From: Rubellimicrobium sp. CFH 75288
GTDB taxonomy: Bacteria; Pseudomonadota; Alphaproteobacteria; Rhodobacterales; Rhodobacteraceae
Reading direction: 5' to 3'
Length of the DNA stretch: 64,000 nt
Assembly: GCF_009904055.1 (NCBI RefSeq)
Contig: NZ_WYDP01000008.1
Location: forward strand, 248,001-312,000
The translations under genes were made by a program, and so were the position numbers. Below the pieces are notes generated by a model that saw only the letters and a program-made list of their open reading frames with translations, did no database searches and was not told the DNA's origin. Positions 41,348 through 49,817 of the stretch are shown here, piece after piece. The first letter of the stretch is position 1. Every line of letters begins with the position of its first letter.

Positions 41348-41815
41348 TCAATCCGGGTGACGCGGAACGCGCCCGCTCGGAGCCAGATAGGGCCGCGTGA
41401 CGTCCGTGAGCGTGACTTCGAGCGCTTCGGCCTCCACCATCATCTCGCCGTCGCCGGACAGGGTGATCCGGAGCCGACCCGGCCCGTCGCCCTGCCCTTC
41501 CCAGTCGAGCGCGAGCAGCGACAGGACCAGATCGCGGTCCCGGGGAGAAATCCCCTGGCTGCGGACGGCGGTGACGTTCTCGGCCACGAGCATGGAGCGC
41601 ACCCGCTCCGGCGAGCGCACCGGACCTTCCCAGCGGAACCGATTGACGAGCGCGGCAAAGCGCCTCTGGCGCCGGAGGAAGGCCATGTCGCCCACGGTCG
41701 TCACGCTGTCCTGGATCAGCGCGGAGACCACCCGGAGGTCCTCCGGGTCGAGCGCTCTCAGCCGCAGCGGACGCTCGTCGGCATCGGAGAACCGCGCGTC
41801 GCCCGCGTCGTTCAT
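41348..41815 (-). CDS. DUF2948 family protein
   Basis: 155 residues, soluble, no known function. Recognised by [41 protein letters not shown] and the ending with [18 protein letters not shown] overlap with murA, six bases before hisD. It is a steady neighbour of murA-hisD in alphaproteobacteria, so it probably belongs to a general-growth operon. Confidence 0.87.
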   Translation of the reverse strand: MNDAGDARFSDADERPLRLRALDPEDLRVVSALIQDSVTTVGDMAFLRRQRRFAALVNRFRWEGPVRSPERVRSMLVAENVTAVRSQGISPRDRDLVLSLLALDWEGQGDGPGRLRITLSGDGEMMVEAEALEVTLTDVTRPYLAPSGRVPRHPD

Positions 41816-43077
41816 GCGGCGATCCGCTCGATATCGGCGCCGACGGCGCGCAGCTTCTCCTCCAGACGCTCGTAGCCGCGGTCGAGGTGGTAGACGCGGT
41901 TGACCACGGTCTCTCCCTCTGCACCCAGCCCCGCCAGGATGAGCGAGACGGAAGCCCGCAGGTCCGTCGCCATTACCGGAGCGCCGCGCAGGCGCTCGAC
42001 CCCGGTGATGCGGGCCGTTCCGCCATGCACCTCGATGCGGGCACCCATGCGCATCAGCTCCGGGGCGTGCATGAAGCGGTTCTCGAAGATGCGCTCCTCG
42101 AGGACACTGACACCTTGCGCGGTGCAGAGCATCGCCATCATCTGGGCCTGAAGATCGGTGGGAAAGCCGGGATAGGGTTCGGTGACGACATCCACCGCCT
42201 GCAGCCGGTCCGCGCTCCGCCTGACGCGGACGCCCGCCGCGCTCTCCTCCACCTCGAGTCCGACCAGACGCAGCTTTTCCACGAAGGCGCCCAGGAGGTC
42301 GAGATGCCCGCCGATGCACTCGACCTCGCCGCCGGCGAAGGCAGGCGCCAGCATGTAGGTTCCCAGCTCGATCCGGTCCGCCACCACGTGGTGCGTCGCC
42401 CCGGCCAGCCGATCCACGCCCTGCACGGTGATCGTGGAGGTCCCCGCGCCGTCGATCTGCGCTCCCATGCGGGACAGGCACAGCGCAAGGTCGACAATCT
42501 CGGGCTCGCGCGCGGCGTTCTCGATGACCGTTGTGCCCTTGGCGAGGACCGCGGCCATCAACGTGTTCTCCGTGGCACCCACAGACGCGAAGCGCAGCGC
42601 CACCCGCGTCCCTCGCAGGCCGCGAGGGGCCTTGGCATGGAGATAGCCGTCGCGCAGCTCGATCTCGGCGCCGAGCGCCTCGAGGGCGGCGATATGGATG
42701 TCCATCGGTCGGGCGCCGATCGCGCATCCCCCCGGCAGCGAGACGGTAGCCACCCCCTCGCGCGCCAGGAGCGGCCCCAGCACGAGGTTCGAGGCGCGCA
42801 TCTTGCGGACGATGTCGTAATCCGCCCGCGTCGAGGTCAGACCATGGGACGACAGCGCGATGACCTTGCCATCCGCCAGGGCGGACACCTCGACACCCAG
42901 AGAGCGCAGCAGAAGCGTCATCGTCCGGATGTCGGACAGGCGTGGCGCATTGGTCAGGGTCAGGGGCTCCTCGCTCAGGAGGGTCGCCGGCATCAGAGCC
43001 AGGCAGGCGTTCTTTGCCCCGGCGATGGGAATCTGCCCCCGGAGGGGCCCGTTGGCGCGAACGCGGATCGAATCCAT
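41812..43077 (-). CDS. murA: UDP-N-acetylglucosamine 1-carboxyvinyltransferase
   Basis: First committed step of peptidoglycan synthesis: adds enolpyruvate from PEP to UDP-GlcNAc. 421 residues. Lys and Asn in [12 protein letters not shown] near residue 22, catalytic Cys in [16 protein letters not shown] (the residue alkylated by fosfomycin), and Asp in [13 protein letters not shown]. Cys rather than Asp at the active site predicts fosfomycin sensitivity of the enzyme. Head of the hisD operon, 12 bases behind a small gene. Confidence 0.97.
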   Translation of the reverse strand: MDSIRVRANGPLRGQIPIAGAKNACLALMPATLLSEEPLTLTNAPRLSDIRTMTLLLRSLGVEVSALADGKVIALSSHGLTSTRADYDIVRKMRASNLVLGPLLAREGVATVSLPGGCAIGARPMDIHIAALEALGAEIELRDGYLHAKAPRGLRGTRVALRFASVGATENTLMAAVLAKGTTVIENAAREPEIVDLALCLSRMGAQIDGAGTSTITVQGVDRLAGATHHVVADRIELGTYMLAPAFAGGEVECIGGHLDLLGAFVEKLRLVGLEVEESAAGVRVRRSADRLQAVDVVTEPYPGFPTDLQAQMMAMLCTAQGVSVLEERIFENRFMHAPELMRMGARIEVHGGTARITGVERLRGAPVMATDLRASVSLILAGLGAEGETVVNRVYHLDRGYERLEEKLRAVGADIERIAA

Positions 43078-43089
43078 GCTGGTCCTGCC

Positions 43090-43293
43090 CTATTCTTCCG
43101 GAGGCGGCGCGGGTGGCGACGCCTTGGCCATGCTGCCATCGGTTGTCCCGGAGGTTGCGGCGTCATCGCCCCCGCGCAGGGCCGCACTGGCCTTGCGGCG
43201 GGCGATGTTGGCCCGCAGGGCATGGCGAAGCCGTTCCCTGCGACTGTCCTGACCGTCAACGCGCGTGCGGCCGCCGCTCTGGTTCCTGCTCAT
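43090..43293 (-). CDS. Small conserved basic protein upstream of murA
   Basis: 67 residues beginning MSRNQSGG, with a basic helical core RRERLRHALRANIARRKASA and a proline-rich acidic end. Proteins with the pattern LREALRANLxRRKAQ are found before murA in many alphaproteobacteria. The ATG at 43293 was chosen over an upstream in-frame start at 43356 by this resemblance. Function unknown. Confidence 0.68.
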   Translation of the reverse strand: MSRNQSGGRTRVDGQDSRRERLRHALRANIARRKASAALRGGDDAATSGTTDGSMAKASPPAPPPEE

Positions 43294-43437
43294 GGCGCGG
43301 TCATAGTGCGCCGTCCCCGCGCCGTCCAGAACAGCATCGCCGCGTCCGCGCGACAAGGAACCCCCTTGCGTTCCACGTCCCGGCCGCTAGAAGGCGGCGG
43401 GCGCACCGGCAAGAGCTGTCGGGCGCCCCCGATCGGC

Positions 43438-43512
<75 letters not shown>

Positions 43513-43606
43513 GCAAACCACTCTGATATAACGGGAAAATCCGCTGCTGCCTCATCCGCCCATGCCGTGACCTGGGCAGAACGGGGCAGGAACATGCAGG
43601 GCGGCG

Positions 43607-43624
43607 TGGCACAAATCTGGCACA
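43607..43624. repeat. Direct repeats near the attachment site
   Basis: TGGCACA occurs twice, at 43607 and 43618, with an 11-base period, 95 bases past the tRNA. Tandem short repeats at this place are what arm-type integrase sites look like. The stretch 43513-43680 has no gene. Confidence 0.35.
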
Positions 43625-43680
43625 GAGGCACCGCCCGGGAAGCACGAAAAGCACCCTGTGAGGGCGGGGCCTGTCTGTTC

Positions 43681-43995
43681 CTACCCCGCCGTGCCCTCGC
43701 CCATGGGCATCTGCCCCAGCCCCGGGTTTCGGGGGCTCGCGTCGAGCCGCCGCCCCGGCTGCTGGGGCATGGAAACCACCCGCGCGCATTTGGCCGGGGT
43801 CGTCCTGACCACGGCCCACGCATCGCCGGGGCCGAGCCACAGCTCCTCCATGTCGCCGTGATCGAGGCCCCAGCCGTGCATCCGGTAGCCCTGGTCGCGC
43901 AGCCACCCGGCGACCATGGCGGGGTCGAGGCAGTCCTGCGCGCCAGCGGTGGACGCGATGATAGCGAGGACGGCGGCGGCGCATGTCCGTCTCAT
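43681..43995 (-). CDS. Small exported protein at the phage late-region end
   Basis: 104 residues; signal peptide (AAAVLAIIASTAGAQ) then a compact domain with two Cys (QDCLDP and PAKCARV) and WLGPGDAWAVVRTTP. Similar small proteins with this Cys and Trp layout occur in alphaproteobacterial phages and chromosomes without known function. ATGA overlap with the holin-like gene suggests a part in lysis, e.g. at the outer membrane; this is inference. Confidence 0.62.
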   Translation of the reverse strand: MRRTCAAAVLAIIASTAGAQDCLDPAMVAGWLRDQGYRMHGWGLDHGDMEELWLGPGDAWAVVRTTPAKCARVVSMPQQPGRRLDASPRNPGLGQMPMGEGTAG

Positions 43996-44204
43996 GTCGG
44001 CCCGCCCTCCCTGCGGGCGCGGGCATAGGCCCATTCGGTCAGCGCGGCGATGACGCCGCCCACGGCTGCGACCAGGACGGCATTGAGGTCGGGATCGGCG
44101 ATCAGACCCGGCACGCTCTCGGGGGCGAGCAGGCCCCACGCGACGAGCGCGCCGGAGAGGTATCGCAGGACGATCCGCACGATGACGGGGGCGAGGTCGG
44201 TCAT
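43992..44204 (-). CDS. Holin-like membrane protein
   Basis: 70 residues with two hydrophobic helices (IVRIVLRYLSGALVAWGLLA and LNAVLVAAVGGVIAALTEWA) and a basic C-terminus (ARARREG). Size, topology and location beside the endolysin fit a class II-like phage holin. There is no close motif, so the call is by context. Overlaps the exported-protein gene by ATGA. Confidence 0.62.
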   Translation of the reverse strand: MTDLAPVIVRIVLRYLSGALVAWGLLAPESVPGLIADPDLNAVLVAAVGGVIAALTEWAYARARREGGPT

Positions 44205-44208
44205 GGGC

Positions 44209-44397
44209 CTATCTCCATGTGAGGAAGGGGTCCGCCTCCAGGTGGCGGAGCGGGAACGGGTCGGCGTCGGGCCGGGGCGGGGTGCGCTCGGCCTCCTGGT
44301 CGCGCAGCCACGCGGCCCATTCGGCCGGGCTGGGGCAGGTGCCGAAGCTGCGCAGGCGCTCCAGGACGGCACGCTCGGGGGCTGTGAGCGGGGGCAT
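44209..44397 (-). CDS. Small phage protein of unknown function
   Basis: 62 residues, soluble, rich in Pro, Trp and Arg (CPSPAEWAAWLRDQEAERT). It lies three bases behind the endolysin and four before the holin-like gene. No family recognised. The compact spacing supports a real gene. Confidence 0.55.
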   Translation of the reverse strand: MPPLTAPERAVLERLRSFGTCPSPAEWAAWLRDQEAERTPPRPDADPFPLRHLEADPFLTWR

Positions 44398-44400
44398 GGA

Positions 44401-45267
44401 TCAGAACTCGTCAGGGGTGCGGGGCGTGCTGCCGGGCTTCATACGGGGCAGCGGCATCTGCGGACCGGACCAGGTCGTGGGCCAGCGGAAGTCTTCCCAT
44501 GCGTCGCGGGGATAGCGGGCGATCGAGACCTGGTTGTTCTGGTTGCCGCCGAGGATGTAGAGGTCGGCAGCGTCCTGTCCGACGACGAACCCGACATGCC
44601 CGCCCCCGGTGCGCTTCTTGACCGCGACCGCGCCGAGGCAGGGGTGTGTGATCCGCCTGCCGAAATGGAGCCAGTTGAGCGCCCAATAGGGATTGCCGGC
44701 CAGCGGACCCGGCCGGGGCTCGTCGGGCAGCGCCAGCCGCAGGGCGGTGTCGACGTAGTCGCCGCACCACGGCAAGCGGGCGGGGTTGCCCAGCGTCCTG
44801 CCGTCGCGCTTGAGCCAGGCGGCGAGGCGGGCGTTGTCGCGCACCTCGTGCCAGCCCAGCGGCTCCATGCCGGCGGCGATCCAAGGCGGCACGCGGGCCG
44901 TCTCAAGCGCTCGGTCGGGCTCCTCGTCCTCCTCCGGCTCCGGGGCGGGGGGCGGCGGCTTTCCCGCGGTGGCATCCGCCATGGCCTTGTCGAAGGCGGC
45001 GCGTGTCAGCGGGCCGAAGGTTCCGCCGACCCAGCCGGTGAAATACCCACGCTCCTTGAGCCGGGTCTGGACATGGCGCACGAAGTCCACATCGCCGAGG
45101 GGCAGCTTGGGCCGGGGCATCCTCACGCGCGCCGGGATCGCCTTGTCGAAGGCGTCAAGCGTGCCTGCCCCGGCAATCCCGTCGATCCGGCCGGTGTAGA
45201 AGCCGGTCGTCCTGAGACGAGTCTGAATGTGGCGGACGGCCTCGTCCGCAGAGAGCGGCGTGGTCAT
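44401..45267 (-). CDS. Endolysin: two peptidoglycan-binding domains plus NlpC/CHAP-like amidase
   Basis: 288 residues. Two N-terminal peptidoglycan-binding repeats cover residues 8-45 and 60-95 (RHIQTRLRTTGFYTGRIDGI and RHVQTRLKERGYFTGWVGG). An acidic, proline-rich linker follows. The C-terminal TIGR02594-type cysteine hydrolase has Cys in LPWCGDYVD (near 168) and His in GGHVGFVVG (near 224). It degrades the wall at lysis. No signal peptide, so it depends on a holin. Confidence 0.87.
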   Translation of the reverse strand: MTTPLSADEAVRHIQTRLRTTGFYTGRIDGIAGAGTLDAFDKAIPARVRMPRPKLPLGDVDFVRHVQTRLKERGYFTGWVGGTFGPLTRAAFDKAMADATAGKPPPPAPEPEEDEEPDRALETARVPPWIAAGMEPLGWHEVRDNARLAAWLKRDGRTLGNPARLPWCGDYVDTALRLALPDEPRPGPLAGNPYWALNWLHFGRRITHPCLGAVAVKKRTGGGHVGFVVGQDAADLYILGGNQNNQVSIARYPRDAWEDFRWPTTWSGPQMPLPRMKPGSTPRTPDEF

Positions 45268-45303
45268 GGGAGAGCCCCCCTGTGGCGGTGTCGGGTGTGG
45301 CGG

Positions 45304-45576
45304 TCAGCGTTCGTCCCGGGCGGCGACCTCGGCCCCCAGCGCGGCGTAGCCTGCGAGGTCCACCCACGAGTCGCGGTGATCGGGGCTGGTGCAGAGCCGC
45401 GCGACCTTGAGCAGCGCGAGCATCAGCGCGACCTGCTCGGGCGCGACGCGCCGTCCGAGCGCGGCCGACCAGAGCGCGGCCGTCCGCTCGAAGCTCTCGC
45501 GGGCGGGTCCATAGTCGCGCTGCCGGTCGCCGGTGATGGCGGCTGCGGCCTCGCGCAGCACATCCTCGCGGATCAT
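45304..45576 (-). CDS. Phage protein, DUF6378-like
   Basis: 90 residues: a helical protein with ITGDRQRDYGPARESFERTA and LALLKVARLCTSPDHRDSWVDLAGYAAL, a pattern widespread in phages (HDRxxDYG...DswiDlaGYaal). Function unknown; it resembles small MazG-like nucleotide-related folds. ATG overlaps the phosphoesterase stop as ATGA. Confidence 0.72.
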   Translation of the reverse strand: MIREDVLREAAAAITGDRQRDYGPARESFERTAALWSAALGRRVAPEQVALMLALLKVARLCTSPDHRDSWVDLAGYAALGAEVAARDER

Positions 45577-46715
45577 GGCCCCACCCCCACGCGGCAGCGG
45601 CCGATCTCGCCGTCCTCGCGGTGCAGGGCGATGGCGACCAGCCCGCGCCGCGCCGTATAGCCATGCGAGCGCGCCCATGCGTCGCGCGGCACGATGGTGC
45701 CGACGCTCTCGCAGACCAGTCCCCCCACCTCGTGCACCCGCTGGTGGTGGACGTGGCCCGACAGAGCAAGGCGGTGGCGGGTGCGGCCCCATTGCGCGGG
45801 GTATTCGGCCGCCACGAAATGCGCGAGGCGGTCGGGTCTGATCCGGTCGCCGTGGTGCAGCACCAGGAGCGTCCGGCCCCATTCCCGGACATGCACGTCC
45901 GCCGGGGACGCGGCGATCTCCACGTCCGGGCAGTCGCGGTAGTGCTCGGCCAGCGCCAGCGTCACCGCATGGTGGACATTCATGTCGTGGTTGCCCCGCT
46001 GGCCCCGATAGATCACGCGCGGATAGCGCTCCCGCAGGGTCTCGATGGCGGCCTTCATCGTGGCGACCGCGCTGCGGAGCACCTTGAAGAAGCGCGTGTC
46101 GGCGTCGAGCTGGTGGCCGCTCTGCGGCGTGACGTTCCGCTGATCGTCGGTATGGGTGAGGTCCCCGAGCTGGGCGAGCAGGGCGCAGTCGCCGGCGGGG
46201 GCGACGCGGACCAGCCGCTCGAATGCGTCCGCGAACACGCGCCCGCCGATCTTGCTGTCCCAGGCCGTGCCGGTTTCGTCCGGGTCGGCCAGCATCCCGA
46301 CATGGAGGTCCGCGACGGGGAACACCGCCATGATCTGCAAGGGCGACGGCGGGGAGGCGATCCGGGCCGGTGCGGCGCGGAGGTCGGCCAGCCCCTCGCG
46401 GATGGCCTCGACCCATGCGCCCGGGTCGGCCTGCGGCTCCGGGGTGCGCCAATAGACGCTTTCGCCCGAGCCGTCCTCGTGGCGGATCTTGCGCCAACCC
46501 GCGCGGGCCGCGCCGTGCGTGGCGGTGGCGCTGATCGCGTGCTGCACACCCTCGGGGAGGCTTTCGTATTCGAGCGCCTTGGCGATGAGCTGCTGGCAGC
46601 GGCGGTAGCTGACGCCCAGCTTCTCGGCCGTGCGTATCTTGGCGCCGAGCACGTCCGGGCCTCCGAGGCTGCGCCATGTGGTCAGCGCCTCGATCATGCG
46701 GGGTGTGAGCGGCAT
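45573..46715 (-). CDS. Phage metallophosphoesterase with N-terminal helix-turn-helix
   Basis: 380 residues. The first 60 look like a DNA-binding helix-turn-helix (IRTAEKLGVSYRRCQQLIAKAL). The C-terminal calcineurin-like fold has all metal motifs: DLHVG near 136, GDLTHTDD, GNHD near 241, VLHHGD and GHVHH near 323. Phage enzymes of this kind are thought to act on nucleic acids or nucleotides, but the substrate is unknown. It is placed unusually in the late region between fibre and lysis genes. Confidence 0.82.
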   Translation of the reverse strand: MPLTPRMIEALTTWRSLGGPDVLGAKIRTAEKLGVSYRRCQQLIAKALEYESLPEGVQHAISATATHGAARAGWRKIRHEDGSGESVYWRTPEPQADPGAWVEAIREGLADLRAAPARIASPPSPLQIMAVFPVADLHVGMLADPDETGTAWDSKIGGRVFADAFERLVRVAPAGDCALLAQLGDLTHTDDQRNVTPQSGHQLDADTRFFKVLRSAVATMKAAIETLRERYPRVIYRGQRGNHDMNVHHAVTLALAEHYRDCPDVEIAASPADVHVREWGRTLLVLHHGDRIRPDRLAHFVAAEYPAQWGRTRHRLALSGHVHHQRVHEVGGLVCESVGTIVPRDAWARSHGYTARRGLVAIALHREDGEIGRCRVGVGP

Positions 46716-46754
46716 GGGCGGGTCCTGCTGCGGGTCAGCTCGTCGGCGCCCGGG

Positions 46755-47330
46755 TCATGGGGCGTCGTCCTCCGGCCTGAGCACGGCGAAACCGACCGGC
46801 GAGGTCATCTCGTAAACGGTTCGGTCGCCGCACTCGTATTCGAGTTGCAGGCGCAGCAGGGCGTGGCCCAGCCCCAGTCGGCGGGGTGGGACGATCTCGA
46901 TTTCGAGCCGCTCGAAATCGGTCCCGATCTGGCGCAGCGGCGGCATGGCCTCGCCCGCCATGGTCACGCCATAGTCGTCCGTGAACAGCGGGATGAACTG
47001 CCGCAAGCGGCAGGCGGCGCCGACCTGCGTGCGGGCTAGGACGATGACCAGCGTAAGCGGCTGGCCGAGATAGACGGGCTCGCGGACGTAGGACTGGCCC
47101 GGCTCCTCGCGGATCACGCGGGTGCGGCCGGTCACCTCGTCGAGCTGCTGGTGGAGGGCGGAGATGCCCAGCCAGTCCTGCGCCCACGTGCGGATCTTGT
47201 CGCCGTAGAGCGCCATGACCAGGACGAAGGCGAGATTGAGGAAGAAGAGGCTGAACCCGGCGATCAATGCGCCGAGCCACACCATGTCCTTGGCCAGCGC
47301 GATGCGCGCGCGGAAGGCCTCGATGGTCAT
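46755..47330 (-). CDS. Phage protein with one membrane segment
   Basis: 191 residues. One strong transmembrane helix at about residues 17-41 (LGALIAGFSLFFLNLAFVLVM), then a soluble domain with no recognised family. Start at 47330 overlaps the upstream small gene as ATGA. It might be a lysis accessory or an envelope-located accessory protein; nothing in the sequence settles this. Confidence 0.6.
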   Translation of the reverse strand: MTIEAFRARIALAKDMVWLGALIAGFSLFFLNLAFVLVMALYGDKIRTWAQDWLGISALHQQLDEVTGRTRVIREEPGQSYVREPVYLGQPLTLVIVLARTQVGAACRLRQFIPLFTDDYGVTMAGEAMPPLRQIGTDFERLEIEIVPPRRLGLGHALLRLQLEYECGDRTVYEMTSPVGFAVLRPEDDAP

Positions 47331-47503
47331 TCCCCTGTCCTCCGGCTGGCGTGCCATTCGGCGGATCGGCGGCAGTGGGCCTCTCCGACCAGGCTGACGA
47401 AGAGCCTCCATCCCGGCTCGTGCCGCCGCGCCCACGCCCGCCCGCAGATGGAGGTGGAGGCGTCGCCGTAGAGGAGCCAATGCAATCGCTGGGAGAGGGT
47501 CAT
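47327..47503 (-). CDS. Small phage protein of unknown function
   Basis: 58 residues, basic and Trp/His rich (LHWLLYGDASTSICGRAWARR, then EAHCRRSAEWH). Two Cys with nearby His could bind metal. Similar tiny proteins (CARAW...HCRxS) are common in alphaproteobacterial phages. Coupled by ATGA on both sides. Confidence 0.62.
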   Translation of the reverse strand: MTLSQRLHWLLYGDASTSICGRAWARRHEPGWRLFVSLVGEAHCRRSAEWHASRRTGE

Positions 47504-47928
47504 GCCTGCGCCTCCATCTCGTCCCTGATCCGGTCCATGATCCGGCAGGCGGCTTCGCGGACCGCCTCCGCGTCGCGGGCCGCCGCGATTTCCGCCTCGG
47601 CCCAGGCGCGCAGACCCGCGATCCGTGCCGCGCGCATGAGATTGGCCTCGCATTTGGCCAGCACCGTGCGGGCCAGATCGTCCACGGGCTCGCCCCGGAT
47701 CGCGGCCTCGGCCTCCAGCGCGGGCGACGGCGTGCGGTCCTCCAGCCACCGCCGCGCCGCTTCGGCCTTCGCCGGCCACGACTCGCGCTCGGCCGCAGGC
47801 CAGGCCGACAGCCCGCCGGCCGCGTCGAGCGCGCCCAGCACCTCCGCCATCGCGCGCGCACGCGCCTGCGCCGCCTGGCGGGCCTGATGCTCCGCCAGGG
47901 CCGCGCGATCCCGCCGGATCACGATCAC
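47500..47928 (-). CDS. Alanine-rich helical phage protein
   Basis: 142 residues, mostly helical with long Ala/Glu/Arg runs suggestive of coiled coil, ending IMDRIRDEMEAQA. GTG at 47928 was chosen: it overlaps the upstream stop as GTGA and has GGAGG five bases before it. Behind the fibre genes such proteins are often fibre assembly factors, but no motif proves this. Confidence 0.6.
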   Translation of the reverse strand: MIVIRRDRAALAEHQARQAAQARARAMAEVLGALDAAGGLSAWPAAERESWPAKAEAARRWLEDRTPSPALEAEAAIRGEPVDDLARTVLAKCEANLMRAARIAGLRAWAEAEIAAARDAEAVREAACRIMDRIRDEMEAQA

Positions 47929-48293
47929 TCCGACCTCCACTCCGCCCGCTGCACCCGCCAGGGCGGCGGGGGGCGCACGATCACCTCGTAGGCGCCCGGA
48001 TCAGGCAGGCCGATGGTCGCCGCTCCGTCCTCCGGCTCGATCTGTGCGAGCAGCACGCCGATTTCCGCGTCCCACACCTCGATCACCGTTCCCGCCGGCA
48101 GGCCCGACCACGAGAGCCCGTCCGGCTCCGGCAGCGCGGGGCGCTCGCGCCATTCCCCGCCGTCGCACCACCAGCCTTCGCCCACGTGCGGGTCGCAGGC
48201 GACCGCCCCCTCGGGCAGGTCCTCGCCCTCCGGCACGGTGCCGGCCGCGACCACCAGACCGGCTGCATCGAGGATCGCAAAGTGACGGATCAT
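47925..48293 (-). CDS. Small tail-associated protein
   Basis: 122 residues, starts MIRHFAILDAAGLVVAAGTV, with aromatic-rich GEGWWCDGGEW and an ending with PGAYEVIVRPPPPWRV. The repeat-like beta pattern resembles small proteins found behind phage fibre genes that cap or assemble fibres. TGATG overlap with the fibre gene. Confidence 0.62.
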   Translation of the reverse strand: MIRHFAILDAAGLVVAAGTVPEGEDLPEGAVACDPHVGEGWWCDGGEWRERPALPEPDGLSWSGLPAGTVIEVWDAEIGVLLAQIEPEDGAATIGLPDPGAYEVIVRPPPPWRVQRAEWRSE

Positions 48294-49813
48294 CACACCA
48301 CCACCCGCTGCGCGTTGATCCGGCAGTTGCGCAGCACCTCTAGCGACGTGTTCGAGCCCGAGCCGGTCAGCAGCAGCCGGATTTCGGTGGCCTCGTGCCC
48401 GCCGCCGAAAACCGCGCCGCCATCGTAGCGCGCCCAGGAGCCGGTCAGGTTCGTGTCGAGCCACGACTGCTCGGTGGACCAGACCGACCAGACCCCGGCC
48501 GTGCGGGTGCGCCGCTGCGCGCGGATGATCGGCGCCGCATTGGCCCCGTTCCGGGCCTCGAACGAGACCGTCCGCATGATGCAGTCCGTCTCCGCCGTGG
48601 CGCCCAGCGCGAGGGTCAGCACGGTCAGCGTCGTGCCGTCCTGATGCGTGCGCGGCGTCGCGGATGCGATGGTCCACGGGTCGGAGATGGCGCCCGTCAC
48701 CAGCGCCTCGCGCTCCGTGAAGGGCGGCGCAGGCTCGGCATAGGCCGCCGGCTCCACCGCCGCCTCGTAGGAATAGGTCAGCATCGGGCGGTGGATGAAG
48801 ACCCAGGAGCCCGTCGCGGGCAGGATCGTCGGTGTCTTGTCGAGGGCGGCCGACGCATAGGCGGCGCCGGCCGGCGCGGGACCCCGGACCCAGTAGCGCG
48901 GCCAGTCCTCGGGATTGCCGTCCTGGTGGACAGGTCCGCCCGTATTCTGCCCGATATGGCCCGTCATCGTGTTCGGCGGGATGATCGCCCCGGCTGCGTC
49001 GCGCCAGACCAGCGACAGCGCGACCGTGCAGTTGAGGATCGCAAGCTGGGCCGAAAACTCGATCCAGTCCCCCGGCTTGACGGGCACGACCAGGTTGGTC
49101 ATCGCGCCGTTCTTCGTGAAGGCCCGCCCGGCCATCTGGACGGAGGCGCCCTGCGCGTTGCCAAGCTGCTCCAGCGCGCCGGTGAAGAAGTCCGACCCCG
49201 CCCAGGTCGATCCGGGGGAGCGCCGCTTGATCGACGTCTCCGCGAAGGGTGCGCCCGATCCGAAGAGCACCCACCCCTTGGTGTCGAGATTGAAGCGGGC
49301 ATTCGGGATGAAGTTGCTCCCCGAGCGCAGCCCCCGAAGCTGCCGGCCGGTGTCGAAGCCGGCCGCAACCACGCCCGGATCGGCGGGCCAGGGCACGGAC
49401 TCGGGGGCGGTCGCCCATGAGGCATGCTGGGGCATCGCCTCAAGGGCCGCCAGATAGGCGGCGTTGGCCTGCCGCGAGGCGGGCGTGATGTCCGCGCGCA
49501 GCTCCTGCGTCCACCGCCGCGCCGCGACCGCCTGCTCGATCTGCCGCAGCACCGCCGCCTGCCGCTCGGGCAGGTCCGACAGCGCTGTGCGCGCGGCCGT
49601 CTGCGCGCCGGGGTCCCATGTGTAGGACCACCCCCATGGATCATCCGCGCCCGTGACCCACCCCTCGAAAGCCGCATCCTGCACCGGCCCCGCCTCGTCC
49701 GGGGCAAGCGGCGTCAGGGCCGCCTCCGTGGCATCGGCCGCGTCCCACCAGCGCGTGACCGGCCGCGCCGCAGGCGATCCGGCCGCGGTCGAATAGGCGA
49801 AATACACCGGCAT
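48293..49813 (-). CDS. Phage tail fibre/receptor-region protein
   Basis: 506 residues. The N-terminal half has a helical segment (RQAAVLRQIEQAVAARRWTQE). The C-terminal 340 are beta-rich with carbohydrate-binding-like features (SNFIPNARFNLDTKGWVLFG; FSAQLAILNCTVALSLVWRD). It lies four bases after the gpJ-like gene, where fibre proteins usually lie. Host-range role is inference; no family is certain. Confidence 0.7.
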   Translation of the reverse strand: MPVYFAYSTAAGSPAARPVTRWWDAADATEAALTPLAPDEAGPVQDAAFEGWVTGADDPWGWSYTWDPGAQTAARTALSDLPERQAAVLRQIEQAVAARRWTQELRADITPASRQANAAYLAALEAMPQHASWATAPESVPWPADPGVVAAGFDTGRQLRGLRSGSNFIPNARFNLDTKGWVLFGSGAPFAETSIKRRSPGSTWAGSDFFTGALEQLGNAQGASVQMAGRAFTKNGAMTNLVVPVKPGDWIEFSAQLAILNCTVALSLVWRDAAGAIIPPNTMTGHIGQNTGGPVHQDGNPEDWPRYWVRGPAPAGAAYASAALDKTPTILPATGSWVFIHRPMLTYSYEAAVEPAAYAEPAPPFTEREALVTGAISDPWTIASATPRTHQDGTTLTVLTLALGATAETDCIMRTVSFEARNGANAAPIIRAQRRTRTAGVWSVWSTEQSWLDTNLTGSWARYDGGAVFGGGHEATEIRLLLTGSGSNTSLEVLRNCRINAQRVVV

Positions 49814-49817
49814 GGCG

